The notes under the pieces are model-generated. The model did not search any database. It had not been told where the DNA came from and saw nothing but the letters and a program-made list of their open reading frames with translations. The translations under genes were made by a program, and so were the position numbers. 64,000 nucleotides of DNA, taken from CAVQBC01 sp963848415. Lineage in GTDB: Bacteria; Actinomycetota; Thermoleophilia; Solirubrobacterales; Solirubrobacteraceae. This document shows, one piece after another, positions 34,416 to 43,265 of this stretch. The first letter of the stretch is position 1; the number at the start of each line of letters is the position of its first letter. The stretch covers positions 434,001-498,000 of the forward strand of contig CAWKDN010000001.1 in the NCBI GenBank assembly GCA_963848415.1, given 5' to 3'.

Positions 34416-35219
34416 CTAGTGGCCGACCAACTGACTGATCGAGAAGGTGGCCCCGGCCGGATCGGCCAGGACGGCGTTGCGGAAGCCGGGCGTGTCGTGC
34501 GGCGCGGCGACGACACGGCCGCCGAGGGGAGTCGCGTGGTCGGCGGTCGCGTCGGCGTCGGCGACCCAGAAGTCGAGGTTCCAGCCCGGGTCGGCGCCGT
34601 CGGCGAGCGGGCTCATGACGCCGACGACGTCGCGGGCCACGGGCTGCTCGGGCTCGCCGCCGACGTAGCCGGGCAGCCGCCACAGCGTCATCTGCTGCTC
34701 TGGCGGGCCGAACAGCTCGGGCTCCCAGCCGAAGACCGCCCCGTAGAACGCGGTGGCGCCCTCAGGGTCGCGCGTGGCCAGGGCGCTCATCGACCATGCG
34801 CCCGGCTCGTTGACGAGCTGCGCGCCCTCGCGCGTGCCGGCTTCCCAGGCGCAGAAGACCGCACCGGCGGGGTCGGCGAGCACGGCGCTGCGGCCGGCGG
34901 GCGGGACGTCGAAGGCGGGCTGGATGACGGTCCCGCCCGCCTGGGCGGCCAGGGCGGCGGTGGCGTCGGCGTCCTCGACGCGGACGTGCGTGACCCAGCC
35001 GGGCCGGGCGTCCGGCGACGCCGGCGGCATCGGCGCGAGCCCGGCGACGTCGCGGCCGCGCAGGCGCGCGAGCGCGAACGGGTCGGGCGAGTCCTCCCCG
35101 TCGGTGGCGAACTCCCAGCCGAAGAGCGGGCCGTAGAAGCCGGTGGCGGCCTGGACGTCGGGCTGGATGGCCACGACCCAACAGGGGACGCCGGGGGGGT
35201 AGCTGTCGCGCTCGCTCAT
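34416..35219 (-). CDS. two-domain VOC (glyoxalase/bleomycin-resistance) protein
   Basis: This 267-residue protein has two tandem VOC modules (about 8-130 and 138-265). Each starts with a catalytic-like strand (GVPCWVVAIQPDVQAATGFY; AWSMSALATRDPEGATAFYG) and contains the FYGxxFGWE turn. The final strand GATFSISQLVGH is typical of this actinobacterial subfamily. Function may be drug binding, isomerisation or hydroxylation; it is unknown. It is divergent from the HxlR regulator across a short operator-bearing region, so it is the likely regulated target. Confidence 0.85.
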   Translation of the reverse strand: MSERDSYPPGVPCWVVAIQPDVQAATGFYGPLFGWEFATDGEDSPDPFALARLRGRDVAGLAPMPPASPDARPGWVTHVRVEDADATAALAAQAGGTVIQPAFDVPPAGRSAVLADPAGAVFCAWEAGTREGAQLVNEPGAWSMSALATRDPEGATAFYGAVFGWEPELFGPPEQQMTLWRLPGYVGGEPEQPVARDVVGVMSPLADGADPGWNLDFWVADADATADHATPLGGRVVAAPHDTPGFRNAVLADPAGATFSISQLVGH

Positions 35220-35257
35220 GCTGCGCTCCTCTCACTCGTTGGTGTGCCGTAGTGTAG

Positions 35258-35274
35258 ACTTGGTTTTTCCAAGT
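35258..35274. promoter_or_regulatory. putative HxlR operator in the VOC/HxlR divergent region
   Basis: ACTTGG and CCAAGT form a perfect 6-bp dyad around a T5 spacer (35258-35263, 35269-35274). It is the only AT-rich dyad in this region and lies between the two divergent starts (35219 and 35294). HxlR proteins bind such ACTT...AAGT dyads. The assignment is inferred. Confidence 0.55.
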
Positions 35275-35293
35275 AGCAAGGGAGATGAGGGGA

Positions 35294-35953
35294 ATGGCGA
35301 CGAAGCGGTCCTACGGCGATCGGTGCGGCATCGCCCGCGCGCTCGACGTCGCCGGCGAGCGCTGGGCGCTGCTCGTCGTGCGCGAGCTGATGCTCGGCCC
35401 CAAGCGCTTCACCGACCTGCAGGGCGGCCTGCCGCGGATCGGCCCGGACGTGCTGGCCCAGCGCCTGCGCGAGCTCGAGGGCGCCGCGGTCGTGCAGCGC
35501 CGCACGCTGCCGCCGCCGGCGGGCTCGCGCGTGTACGAGCTGACCGCGTGGGGCCGCGAGCTCGAGCCGGTGCTGCTGGCGCTCGGGCGCTGGGGCAGCC
35601 GGGCGCCCGCCCCCGCCGGGGCGCCGCTCGGAGTCGACGCGTTCGTGCTGGCGCTGCCCACGCTCTTCGACGGGCAGCGAGCCGCCGGGGTGGACGTGAC
35701 GGTTGAGCTGCGGGTCGGCGCCGACCGCTTCTTCGCGACGGTCGCCGACGGGCGGCTCGACGTCGGCCGCGGCGCCGCCGAGGCTGCCGACGCCGTCCTC
35801 GAGGGCGGGCCGGCCGTGCTCTCGCAGGTGCTCTGGCACGGGCGCGACGTCGCCGACGCCGAGCGCGCCGGCGAGCTGGCGATCGGCGGCAGCCGCCGGG
35901 CGGCGCGGCGCTTCCTGGGGCTCTTCCCGCCGCCGGTGCCGGCCGCGGCCTAA
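35294..35953 (+). CDS. HxlR-family transcriptional regulator with C-terminal SCP2-like domain
   Basis: This 219-residue regulator has an N-terminal HxlR winged helix (about 8-95) with the family pattern CGIARALDVAGERWALLVV and KRFTDLQGGLPRIGPDVLAQ. An extra C-terminal domain of about 100 residues (VELRVGADRFFATVADGRLD) resembles a sterol-carrier-like pocket, so it may sense a hydrophobic ligand. Many HxlR proteins lack this part. I chose the ATG at 35294; an ATG at 35285 is too close to the ribosome site. Its TAA overlaps the convergent prfA stop. Confidence 0.88.
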   Translation: MATKRSYGDRCGIARALDVAGERWALLVVRELMLGPKRFTDLQGGLPRIGPDVLAQRLRELEGAAVVQRRTLPPPAGSRVYELTAWGRELEPVLLALGRWGSRAPAPAGAPLGVDAFVLALPTLFDGQRAAGVDVTVELRVGADRFFATVADGRLDVGRGAAEAADAVLEGGPAVLSQVLWHGRDVADAERAGELAIGGSRRAARRFLGLFPPPVPAAA

Positions 35954-37008
35954 CGCGGCGCCGGGTCGGCGGACGCCTCGAGGCGCCGGCGCTTCTCGTC
36001 GTCCTGCAGCGCGGCGGTGAACTCGTCGAGCTCGCCGCCCAGCACGGCGTCGAGGTTGTGCTGGGTGCGCTTGATGCGGTGGTCGGTGATGCGGCGCTCG
36101 GGGAAGTTGTAGGTGCGGATCTTCTCCGCCCGCTCGCCGGTGCCGACCTGGCCGCGGCGCTCGGCGGCCTGCTCGGCCTGCTGGCGCTCGAGCTCGAGCT
36201 CGTAGAGCCGCGCCCGCAGCACCTTCATCGCCCGCTCGCGGTTCTGCAGCTGGGACTTCTCGTCCTGCATCGAGACCACCACGCCGGTCGGCTTGTGGGT
36301 GATGCGCACCGCCGAGTCGGTCGTGTTGACCGACTGCCCGCCCGGGCCGGAGGAGCGGTAGACGTCGATCTCGAGCTCCGACGGGTCGATCTGGACGTCG
36401 ACCTCCTCGGCTTCGGGCAGCACGGCGACGGTCGCGGTGGAGGTGTGGATGCGGCCCTGGGACTCCGTCTCGGGCACGCGCTGGACGCGGTGCGTGCCGC
36501 CCTCGTGCTTGAACACCGAGTAGGCGCCGTCGCCGCGGATCTCGAAGGTCGAGCCGCCGTCGCCGGCCGCCAGCGTCTCGGTCTTGAAGCCGAGGCGCTC
36601 GGCGTAGCGGGTGAGCATGCGGTAGAGGTCGCCGGCCCACAGGCCCGCCTCCTCCCCGCCCGCGCCGCCGCGGATCTCGACGATGACGTTCTTGTCGTCG
36701 CTCGGGTCGCGCTCGACCATCGCGAGGCGGATCTCCTCGCCGAGGCGCTCGAGCTGCTCGCGCGCGGCGCGCAGCTCCTCGCGCAGCTCCGCGTCCTCGC
36801 CGCCCTCGTCGAGCATCTCCTGGGCGCCCTCGGCGTCCGAGCGCGCGTGGCGCCACTCCGCGGCCAGCCGGGCGGCGGTCGAGAGCTGGCCGTAGCGGCG
36901 GCCGGCCTCGGCGAAGCGCTTGCGATCGGCGATCACCTCGGGGTCGGACAGCTCCCGCTCGGCCTCGTCGTAGCGGGCCTCGATCTGCTCGACGAGCGAC
37001 TCGATCAC
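35950..37008 (-). CDS. prfA: peptide chain release factor 1
   Basis: This factor recognises UAG and UAA stop codons and triggers peptide release. The 352-residue protein has the catalytic GGQ motif in YRSSGPGGQSVNTTDSAVRI, the site methylated by PrmC. The PxT-type anticodon region lies before it (HRVQRVPETESQGRIHTST). The length is normal. It lies between the M14 carboxypeptidase (upstream) and the convergent HxlR gene. In actinobacteria it normally sits directly between rpmE and prmC. Confidence 0.96.
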   Translation of the reverse strand: MIESLVEQIEARYDEAERELSDPEVIADRKRFAEAGRRYGQLSTAARLAAEWRHARSDAEGAQEMLDEGGEDAELREELRAAREQLERLGEEIRLAMVERDPSDDKNVIVEIRGGAGGEEAGLWAGDLYRMLTRYAERLGFKTETLAAGDGGSTFEIRGDGAYSVFKHEGGTHRVQRVPETESQGRIHTSTATVAVLPEAEEVDVQIDPSELEIDVYRSSGPGGQSVNTTDSAVRITHKPTGVVVSMQDEKSQLQNRERAMKVLRARLYELELERQQAEQAAERRGQVGTGERAEKIRTYNFPERRITDHRIKRTQHNLDAVLGGELDEFTAALQDDEKRRRLEASADPAPR

Positions 37009-37025
37009 CCAGGGGACTCTACGAC

Positions 37026-37053
37026 CGGCGGGCGGCCCGTGGGCCGCCCGCCG
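37026..37053 (-). terminator. hairpin terminator of the M14 peptidase gene
   Basis: A perfect 13-bp inverted repeat (37026-37038 and 37041-37053) lies 25 bp downstream of the peptidase stop and just before the prfA start. It is very GC-rich with no U-tract. It should separate the two transcripts. Confidence 0.7.
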
Positions 37054-37077
37054 TCACTGCTTCGGTGTCGCGGAGGG

Positions 37078-39520
37078 CTACTTGCCGCGACGGGCCTTGG
37101 CGATCTGCGCGGGCGTGCCGACGCGGCACGCCGCGCCGACGTCGGCCCGCTCACCGCGGTCGACCTCGACCGCCTGCGGAACCGTAGGCCGCCCGTCCTC
37201 GCGCTCGCACGTGAGGTTCCAGGCTTCCTTGGTCCCGACCACGCCCGGCTGCGGGCTCTGGAAGGTGACCTGGCCGGTCCAGTCGTCGTACGGCGCGCCG
37301 TTGACCTGGTCGTAGTTGACGAACACGACCGTGTACTCACCCGGTGCGGGATCGATCGCGATGGCGTTCTCCTGCGGGTTGCCGGTCGCCGCGCTGGCGA
37401 TCTGCACCCCGTTTGAGTCCAGGACGAAGATGTCCCAGTCCGTCGCGTCGGTGGCCCAGTCGACGGTCACGGTCAGCGACCCGTTGTCGACTCCGGCCCC
37501 GCCCGGCACGGTGAACGTCGCCACCTCGTACTCGCCGTTGCGGTAGTTGCCGGCCGGGTTCTCGGCCGGCTGCCCCGCCGGGTTGGTCAGCGTGATCGGC
37601 GCCGACGGCGTGCCGTTCGGCTCACGCCCGTAGCGGCCGGCGACCACCGGCCGAGTAGACGGCGTGACGCTCCACGTGAAGCGGCGCTGCGCCGTCTCGG
37701 TCTCAGCGCTGAGCGCGTCGTCGAAGACGATCGGCGGGCCAACCGTCCCGTCCGGCTGGATCACCGGCGAGGTCGACGTCTGGAACTCCTTCTCGATCCG
37801 CAGCGTGGAGCCGACCGGCGCTGTGCCGCGGATCTGCGAGTGGTACTGACGGTCGGCCGTGGCCTCGAGCATCCGGTAGTAGGCCTCGCGGTTGCCGCCG
37901 CGGCCGGCGCCCTCGGCCGGCTCGAGCCCGAGGTACTCGCCGACGACGTGGTCGGCGAACGGCTCGTGGAAGCCCTCGAGCCCGATCTCGAACGTGAAGC
38001 CCATCGAGCCTTGGGTCCAGAACGTCCAGTCCTCGGTGCCGCCCGTCGTGTCGTACAGACCGAAGGACGGGATGTTGGCGTACAGGTTGGCGTCGGCGAG
38101 CTGAGCGCCGAGCGCGCGGTACAGCGGCTCCTCGACCGGGAACCCGGCGGCCTGGACGCCCGGCGGGCGCAGGACGAGGTTCGAGAAGGTGTGGTTGGTG
38201 ATCAGGTTCGTGACGTTGCGCGTCCCGACGAGGTCCTTGATGTTCTGGACCTCGGGCTCGGAGAACGGCGCCTCGCCGCGATAGGTGTCGTTGAGCGGGT
38301 TGGTGCTCGCGCCCGGGCCGCCCCAGAATCCGCCGTAGTTGCGGTTCGGGTCGACGCCCACGTTCCTGAAGATCAGGTTGCAGGCGATCGGGTTGTTGAT
38401 CACGCCCGGCCCCAGCCGGCAGTTCTTGCGCCGGTACTCGAGGTCGTAGAACGAGAAGCGCTCCTCGATCGGCACCGACGGCGCCTCACGGGAGACGTTG
38501 AAGCCGTCGACGTTGACCAGCGGCACGATGATCGTGCGGGTGCTGTCGACCAGGTCGGAGGTCCGCTCCGAGCGGCCGTAGTTGGTCAGCGAGGTCGTAG
38601 GCGAACTCCATCGCGTGCTCGGAGGACGGCCACTCGCGGGCGTGATGGACGCCCATGTTCACGAACACCGGCTTGCCGTCCTTGAGGTTCGGGCGGCGGG
38701 TGATCTCGATACCGGTGACGTCGCGGCCCTCGAGCGTCTTGTACCTCAGCGTGATGGGCTTCACCAGCGCCGGATAGTCCTCGGCGAGCTGCTTGAGCTC
38801 GAGCTGGTAGTCCGGCAGCCGGCGGTACTCGGTGCGCCCGCTCGGCAGCTCGGACTCCTGCACCTGGGCCGCGTACCGGGCGTCGGCCGCCCGGTTGGCC
38901 GCAGTGTGAGCCTCCAGGTCGGCGATCCGCACGTCGTAGGTGAAGCCCGCGCCGCGCAGCGTGGCGGCGTCGGCGTCGCCGTGCAGCACGACCTCGAGCG
39001 AGTCCGCATCGCCGTGCTCCGTGAGGTCGAGCCCGAGGCCCTGCAGGCGCTCCTTGGCCTCACGCGTCCGCGTCGCGACCTCGACGATCTGGGTCTTACC
39101 CTGCTGAGCACCGCCCCGAGCGCCGGCGACGTCGACCGTCGTCTTCGCGCTGGCGGCGTCGCCGTCGTAACGGCAGGACTGCACGACGAGCTGCTGGCCC
39201 TTGGTGACGAAGCCCTCGGCCAGCTCGTTGGCCGCGAAGGCGGCCGAACCGGCCACGCTGCGGCCGGTCTTGGCGTCGAAGACGCCGACGTCCCAGTCCC
39301 CGCGACCGGACAGCCGGGCGCGGACGAGGCCGGTCTTGTCGGCCGTGACCTTGGTGGTGTCCACGCCCTTGGCGCCGTCGGCGGCCAGGCGGACGTGGCA
39401 CGACCGGTCGACGGCTTCGCCGGCCCGCACCGTGTCGGTGACCGCCGCGTTCGCCGTCCCGGCGAATCCCAGCGCGCCGGCTCCAGCCAGAGCCAACGCG
39501 CACGTGTTGAGTCTCCTCAA
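37078..39520 (-). pseudogene. secreted M14 zinc carboxypeptidase with a 1-base frameshift
   Basis: A complete M14 gene is split by one extra base at 38590. Before the break come a signal peptide (CALALAGAGALGFAGTANAA), a propeptide-like region and the zinc motif VNMGVHHAREWPSSEHAM (HxxE). After it come DPNRNYGGFWGG (Asn-Arg), NLITNHTFSN (zinc His), SMGFTFEIGLEG (catalytic Glu) and a C-terminal beta domain of about 170 residues resembling a P-type or pre-peptidase domain. Skipping the base joins YDL to LTNYGRSERTSDL and gives about 813 residues with all catalytic parts. Start is TTG at 39520 after a GGGGGAG site. A sequencing error is as likely as true decay. Confidence 0.82.
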
Positions 39521-39685
39521 CGCTCCCCCTCTATGCAGATGTTCTCGAGGCCCTCCGAGCCGTCCCGCTGACCGGGCCCCCCTGTTGCGGCGGACTATGC
39601 CAGACCGGTGGGATGCGAGCGCCGCCCACCCGGGGACGGGCGGACGGTGTCGCAGATCGGACGCGGGGAGGTTGGCGCTGGGGCG

Positions 39686-39898
39686 CTAGTCGCCGCGGCG
39701 GCGCTTGGCGGCGCGGCGCTGGAAGCGCTCGACGCGGCCGCCGGTGTCGACCAGCTTCTGGCGGCCCGTGTAGAACGGGTGGCAGTTGGAGCAGATCTCC
39801 ACGCGGATCTCAGGCTGGGTCGAGCGAGTGGTGAACTCGTTGCCGCACGTGCAGCGCACGTGGGCCTCGACGTACTCCGGGTGGACTTCGGTCTTCAT
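39686..39898 (-). CDS. rpmE: 50S ribosomal protein L31, zinc type
   Basis: This 70-residue ribosomal protein starts MKTEVHPEYVEAHVRCTCG. It keeps the zinc-type Cys pattern with CTCG and CSNCHPFYTGRQK, so it is the Zn-containing paralogue rather than the zinc-free stress form. The basic tail RFQRRAAKRRRGD is typical. In actinobacteria rpmE precedes prfA; the M14 peptidase gene is inserted between them here. Confidence 0.95.
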   Translation of the reverse strand: MKTEVHPEYVEAHVRCTCGNEFTTRSTQPEIRVEICSNCHPFYTGRQKLVDTGGRVERFQRRAAKRRRGD

Positions 39899-39995
39899 CG
39901 TCCTCTGAGTCTAGACCCCTGCCGCGTGACCGCCGTCACGCCCCGGAGAAAGATTCTGCACGCCACGTCGCGGCTGGGCTATACCGACGCGAGAC

Positions 39996-40712
39996 ATGGC
40001 ATCTGAGCAGCCGCGCCTCGACCGCTGGCGCGATCGCGCACGCGATCACCGGGTCCTCGCGCCGCTGCTCGCCCTCGCGGCGGCCGTGGTCCTGCTCGGA
40101 ACGCTGGTCGGCGCAGTTCAGAGCATCGTCTCGCTCAAGCCCGACGGGCGCGGATCGGGGGCCGAGAGACCGGCCCATCCTCCGGTGGACGTCGGTGCCT
40201 TGGGGCGCGACGTCAACCAGCGGTTCGCGTTCTCGTTCGCCCACCCGCTCGCGTGGGCCCGGCGGGTCTCGGCGACGGCGTCTGATCCGGTCAACGAAGA
40301 CGGCGCGACCTATGTGGCCCCGCGCGCCGCAGGCGTCCAGGTCGCGGCGTGGGGCTCGCTCGCGACCCTCGCGAGTGGAACCGAAGCCGAGTCGCGCCTG
40401 CGGGATGAGCTGCGGCTCGCGCGCGAGCATGGCGACGACGTGCTCGAACGCGGCGCCTACGGGCTCTTCTGGGAGCCCCGGGCCGGCGCCCCGCCCGCAG
40501 AGCGCCGTCGGATCCCCGGCTACCGGCTGCTCGTGCGGTTCGACGACCCGGAGTCCCGGCGCTCGCTGACCGCGGTGAAGGTCGTCACGCGCGTCGAAGG
40601 ACGTGACGTCACGCTCCAGTGCCAGGCGCCGACCTCTGCCTTTCCGCGCTATGCCGATGCGTGCGACCGCATGGCGGGCTCGCTCCTGCTGCAGCGCTTC
40701 GGCGTCGGGTGA
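39996..40712 (+). CDS. membrane-anchored protein with PsbP/DcrB-like domain, unknown
   Basis: This 238-residue protein has one N-terminal membrane helix (VLAPLLALAAAVVLLGTLVG) and an outside domain opening RFAFSFAHPLAWARRVSATA. The F-x-Y/H-P-x-W pattern is seen in PsbP/DcrB-like folds. Two Cys (TLQCQAPTSAF, YADACDRMAG) lie near the C-terminus and may form a disulfide. No enzyme motif is visible. It is divergent from rpmE and convergent with the next gene. Fold assignment is tentative. Confidence 0.6.
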   Translation: MASEQPRLDRWRDRARDHRVLAPLLALAAAVVLLGTLVGAVQSIVSLKPDGRGSGAERPAHPPVDVGALGRDVNQRFAFSFAHPLAWARRVSATASDPVNEDGATYVAPRAAGVQVAAWGSLATLASGTEAESRLRDELRLAREHGDDVLERGAYGLFWEPRAGAPPAERRRIPGYRLLVRFDDPESRRSLTAVKVVTRVEGRDVTLQCQAPTSAFPRYADACDRMAGSLLLQRFGVG

Positions 40713-40717
40713 CGACG

Positions 40718-41497
40718 TTACTGCGGTCGCATCGCGCCTGCGCCATGCGCGGCGGAGGGGCACGGGATCACGCGGCGGTCGTCGGCCTCGTCGGCCTCGT
40801 CGATCTGCCCGGTGGGATCGAGCGTCAGGATCACCGCCGTGCCGGGCGCGCATGCCGGTCCCCTGACCTGGACCGTCGTCTCTGCGCCCGCCGCGAGCGC
40901 CGGGATGGCGCCGGTCAGCACCCGGCCCGCCGTCTCGAACGTGAGCTCGGCCGCGCCGGCGGCGCTGCGGCCGGCGTTGCGGACCGGGATCTCGTAGCGC
41001 AACGCCGCGCCGGGCGCAGGCAGGACGCCGAGCGCGCCCGCGCGCAGGTCGTGACGCAAGTCGGGACGCAGGTCGCGCTGGCGGCAGATCGTCGACGTCG
41101 CGCGCGAGCGGCGCACGATGCGCCCGTCGCGATCGCGCCAGCGCGCATCGAGCACGGTCCGGTAGGAGGCCGGCGCCAGCAGGTCCTTGACCCGCTTGGC
41201 GTAGGTCCAGCGCGCGACGTCGCGCGCCGCCGTGTACCAGGTGGAGAAGCCGGGCGCGGCGACCGCCCGCCAGCCGCCGTTCCCCGGCGTCCGGACCTCC
41301 AGCGCGAAGCGCATCTGCAGCCGCTCGCCGCGCGCGGCCCGCGACATCCGGCCCTCGAAGGCCGCCAGGCGCCCGGACGGCACGAGCGCGGGCTCACACG
41401 CGGTCAGCCGCACAACCGCTCCGGGCGCCGCAGAGGCGGCGCCCGGAGCGGCGAGCACGACGGTGAGGACGACGATCGCGAAGAGCAGACGGCGCAT
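40718..41497 (-). CDS. secreted protein with CARDB-like domain, unknown
   Basis: This 259-residue exported protein has a signal peptide (LLFAIVVLTVVLAAPGAASA). The N-terminal half is unassigned, with RFALEVRTPGNGGW and WYTAARDVARWTYAKRV segments. The C-terminal beta-domain resembles CARDB (RYEIPVRNAGRSAAGAAELT and a terminal DEADEADDRRVIPCP), where conserved Asp/Glu pairs end the repeat. It is probably a cell-surface adhesion or scaffold protein. There is no neighbour in its own transcript, and it faces the preceding gene tail to tail. Confidence 0.6.
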   Translation of the reverse strand: MRRLLFAIVVLTVVLAAPGAASAAPGAVVRLTACEPALVPSGRLAAFEGRMSRAARGERLQMRFALEVRTPGNGGWRAVAAPGFSTWYTAARDVARWTYAKRVKDLLAPASYRTVLDARWRDRDGRIVRRSRATSTICRQRDLRPDLRHDLRAGALGVLPAPGAALRYEIPVRNAGRSAAGAAELTFETAGRVLTGAIPALAAGAETTVQVRGPACAPGTAVILTLDPTGQIDEADEADDRRVIPCPSAAHGAGAMRPQ

Positions 41498-41549
41498 GAC
41501 ACCGGGTGAACACCGCCGTTCGCGCGGAGTTGCGCGCCGCGCCGCAGGA

Positions 41550-43265
41550 TCAGGTGATGCGGTACAGCGGCCCGTCGCCGCCCTCGGGCGGCGTCAGCCG
41601 GCCGCCCTTGGCGGTGATCGCCCCGCACTGCACACAGTTGGACGGGTTGACCACCAGGTCGACGTAGCCCTCCTCGGGCGCGTCGTCGGGCACCTCGTAG
41701 ACGCCGGCCGGGCACATCCACTGCCACGCCTCGCCCAGCTCGCGCGGCACGCGCTGCTGGATGCGGATGTGGCTCGGCGCGTCGTCGCGGGTCGCGTTGC
41801 CGGTGGCGAACACGCTCGAGAGCTTGTCGAACGTGTACGTGCCGTCCGGCTTCGGATAGGTCTTGTCGCGGTCGGTCTGAAGCAGCGGCACGTCCGCGTC
41901 GCGGTGGGTGGGCCAGTGACCGCCCGGGAAGCGCCCCTTGGTGGCCACCATGGCGTTGACGATCGCCCCGCCGACGAAGAACCCGCGCGCGAAGGGCTGC
42001 TTCATGTTGCGCGTGCGGTAGAGCTCTGAGCCGATCAGCCCTTCGCGTACTGCCGTGTCGTAGGGCGAGAGGTCCGAGCGGCCCTCCTTGAGCGCGCGGA
42101 CGATCTCCTCGGCGGCGAGGATGCCCGCGTGCATCCCGTAGTGGATGCCCTTGAGCTCTGAGACGTTGACCATGCCGCCGCTGTCGCCCACGATCGCCAG
42201 GCCCGGCGCGGCGAGCCGCGGCATCGCCCAGTAGCCGCCCTCGGGGATCGCCTTCGCGCCCCACGTCAGCCGCGTGCCGCCCTCGAGGATGCGGCGGATC
42301 GTCGGGTGCAGCTTGAACTCCTGCAGGACGTCGTGGACCGAGAGCCGCGCGTCGGCGTAGTCCAGCCCGACCACGAAGCCGATGGAGACCTTGTCCTCGC
42401 CCATCGGGTAGATCCAGGAGCCGCCGAACTCGTGGTACTTGCCGGCCGTGCGCAGCGGCCAGCCCAGCGTGTGGATGACCTTGGTCAGCGGCTTGGGGAC
42501 CTCCCAGACCTCCTTGACCCCGAGCGCCCACACCTGCGGGTCGCCGGTCTGCGGCTTGAGGCCGAGCTCCTTGATCGCCGCGCCGGTGAGGTGGCCCCAG
42601 ACGCCATCGGCGAGCACGGTGTGGCGCGCGAGCACGTCGGAGCCGGGCTCGAAGTTGGCCTTCTCGCCGCCGTCGCGGTCGCGGCCCTTGTCGCCGGTCC
42701 GCACCCCGACGACCGTCTGCTCGTCGAGCAGCAGCTTTGCGGCGACCGTCTCGGTCAGCAGGTAGGCGCCCGCCTCCTCGGCGCGCTCGGCCATCCAGCG
42801 CGTGAGCTCGGCCACCGAGACGACGTGGTTGCCGTGGTTCTTGAACGGCGGCGGCGTCGGGATCCGCACCGAGCGCTTGGCGTTGAGCATCAGGTGGACG
42901 GCCTCGCCGGGCACGGGCCCGTAGGTCGGCCACTCGGCCTCGGGCAGGTCAGGCCACAGCTCGCGGAAGGCCGACGGGCGCATGATGCCGCCGGAGAGCT
43001 GGTGGGCGCCGCACACCTTGCCCTTCTCGATCACCGCCACCGGCACGTCGCCGAGCGCCTCGAGCAGATCGGGCTCGTGCTCGAGCAGCTGCAGCAGCCG
43101 CACCGCGCAGGCGAGGCCGGCGGTGCCGCCGCCGACGATCGCCACGCCGACCTCGATCCGCTCGTCCTCCGGGTCGGTCGGCGGGCCGGTGAACTCGCCG
43201 ACCGGGTCGACCGGCGGCGGGAACTCGCTCGGCGCGACCCGCCCGTTGCCGTTCTTGACGGCCAT
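41550..43265 (-). CDS. electron transfer flavoprotein-ubiquinone oxidoreductase-like (FixC/ETF-QO)
   Basis: This 571-residue flavoprotein accepts electrons from ETF and passes them to the quinone pool. The FAD-binding motif VAIVGGGTAGLACAVRLLQL is N-terminal. GAHQLSGGIMRPSAF and a quinone-side LGWPLRTAGKYHEFGGSWIY follow. The C-terminal cluster domain keeps three Cys (MCPAGVYEVPD, NPSNCVQCGAI), but the position of the fourth ligand of the usual CxxCxxC stretch is Ile. The start overlaps the etfA stop (TGATG), so the gene order is etfB-etfA-ETF-QO in one operon. Confidence 0.9.
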   Translation of the reverse strand: MAVKNGNGRVAPSEFPPPVDPVGEFTGPPTDPEDERIEVGVAIVGGGTAGLACAVRLLQLLEHEPDLLEALGDVPVAVIEKGKVCGAHQLSGGIMRPSAFRELWPDLPEAEWPTYGPVPGEAVHLMLNAKRSVRIPTPPPFKNHGNHVVSVAELTRWMAERAEEAGAYLLTETVAAKLLLDEQTVVGVRTGDKGRDRDGGEKANFEPGSDVLARHTVLADGVWGHLTGAAIKELGLKPQTGDPQVWALGVKEVWEVPKPLTKVIHTLGWPLRTAGKYHEFGGSWIYPMGEDKVSIGFVVGLDYADARLSVHDVLQEFKLHPTIRRILEGGTRLTWGAKAIPEGGYWAMPRLAAPGLAIVGDSGGMVNVSELKGIHYGMHAGILAAEEIVRALKEGRSDLSPYDTAVREGLIGSELYRTRNMKQPFARGFFVGGAIVNAMVATKGRFPGGHWPTHRDADVPLLQTDRDKTYPKPDGTYTFDKLSSVFATGNATRDDAPSHIRIQQRVPRELGEAWQWMCPAGVYEVPDDAPEEGYVDLVVNPSNCVQCGAITAKGGRLTPPEGGDGPLYRIT

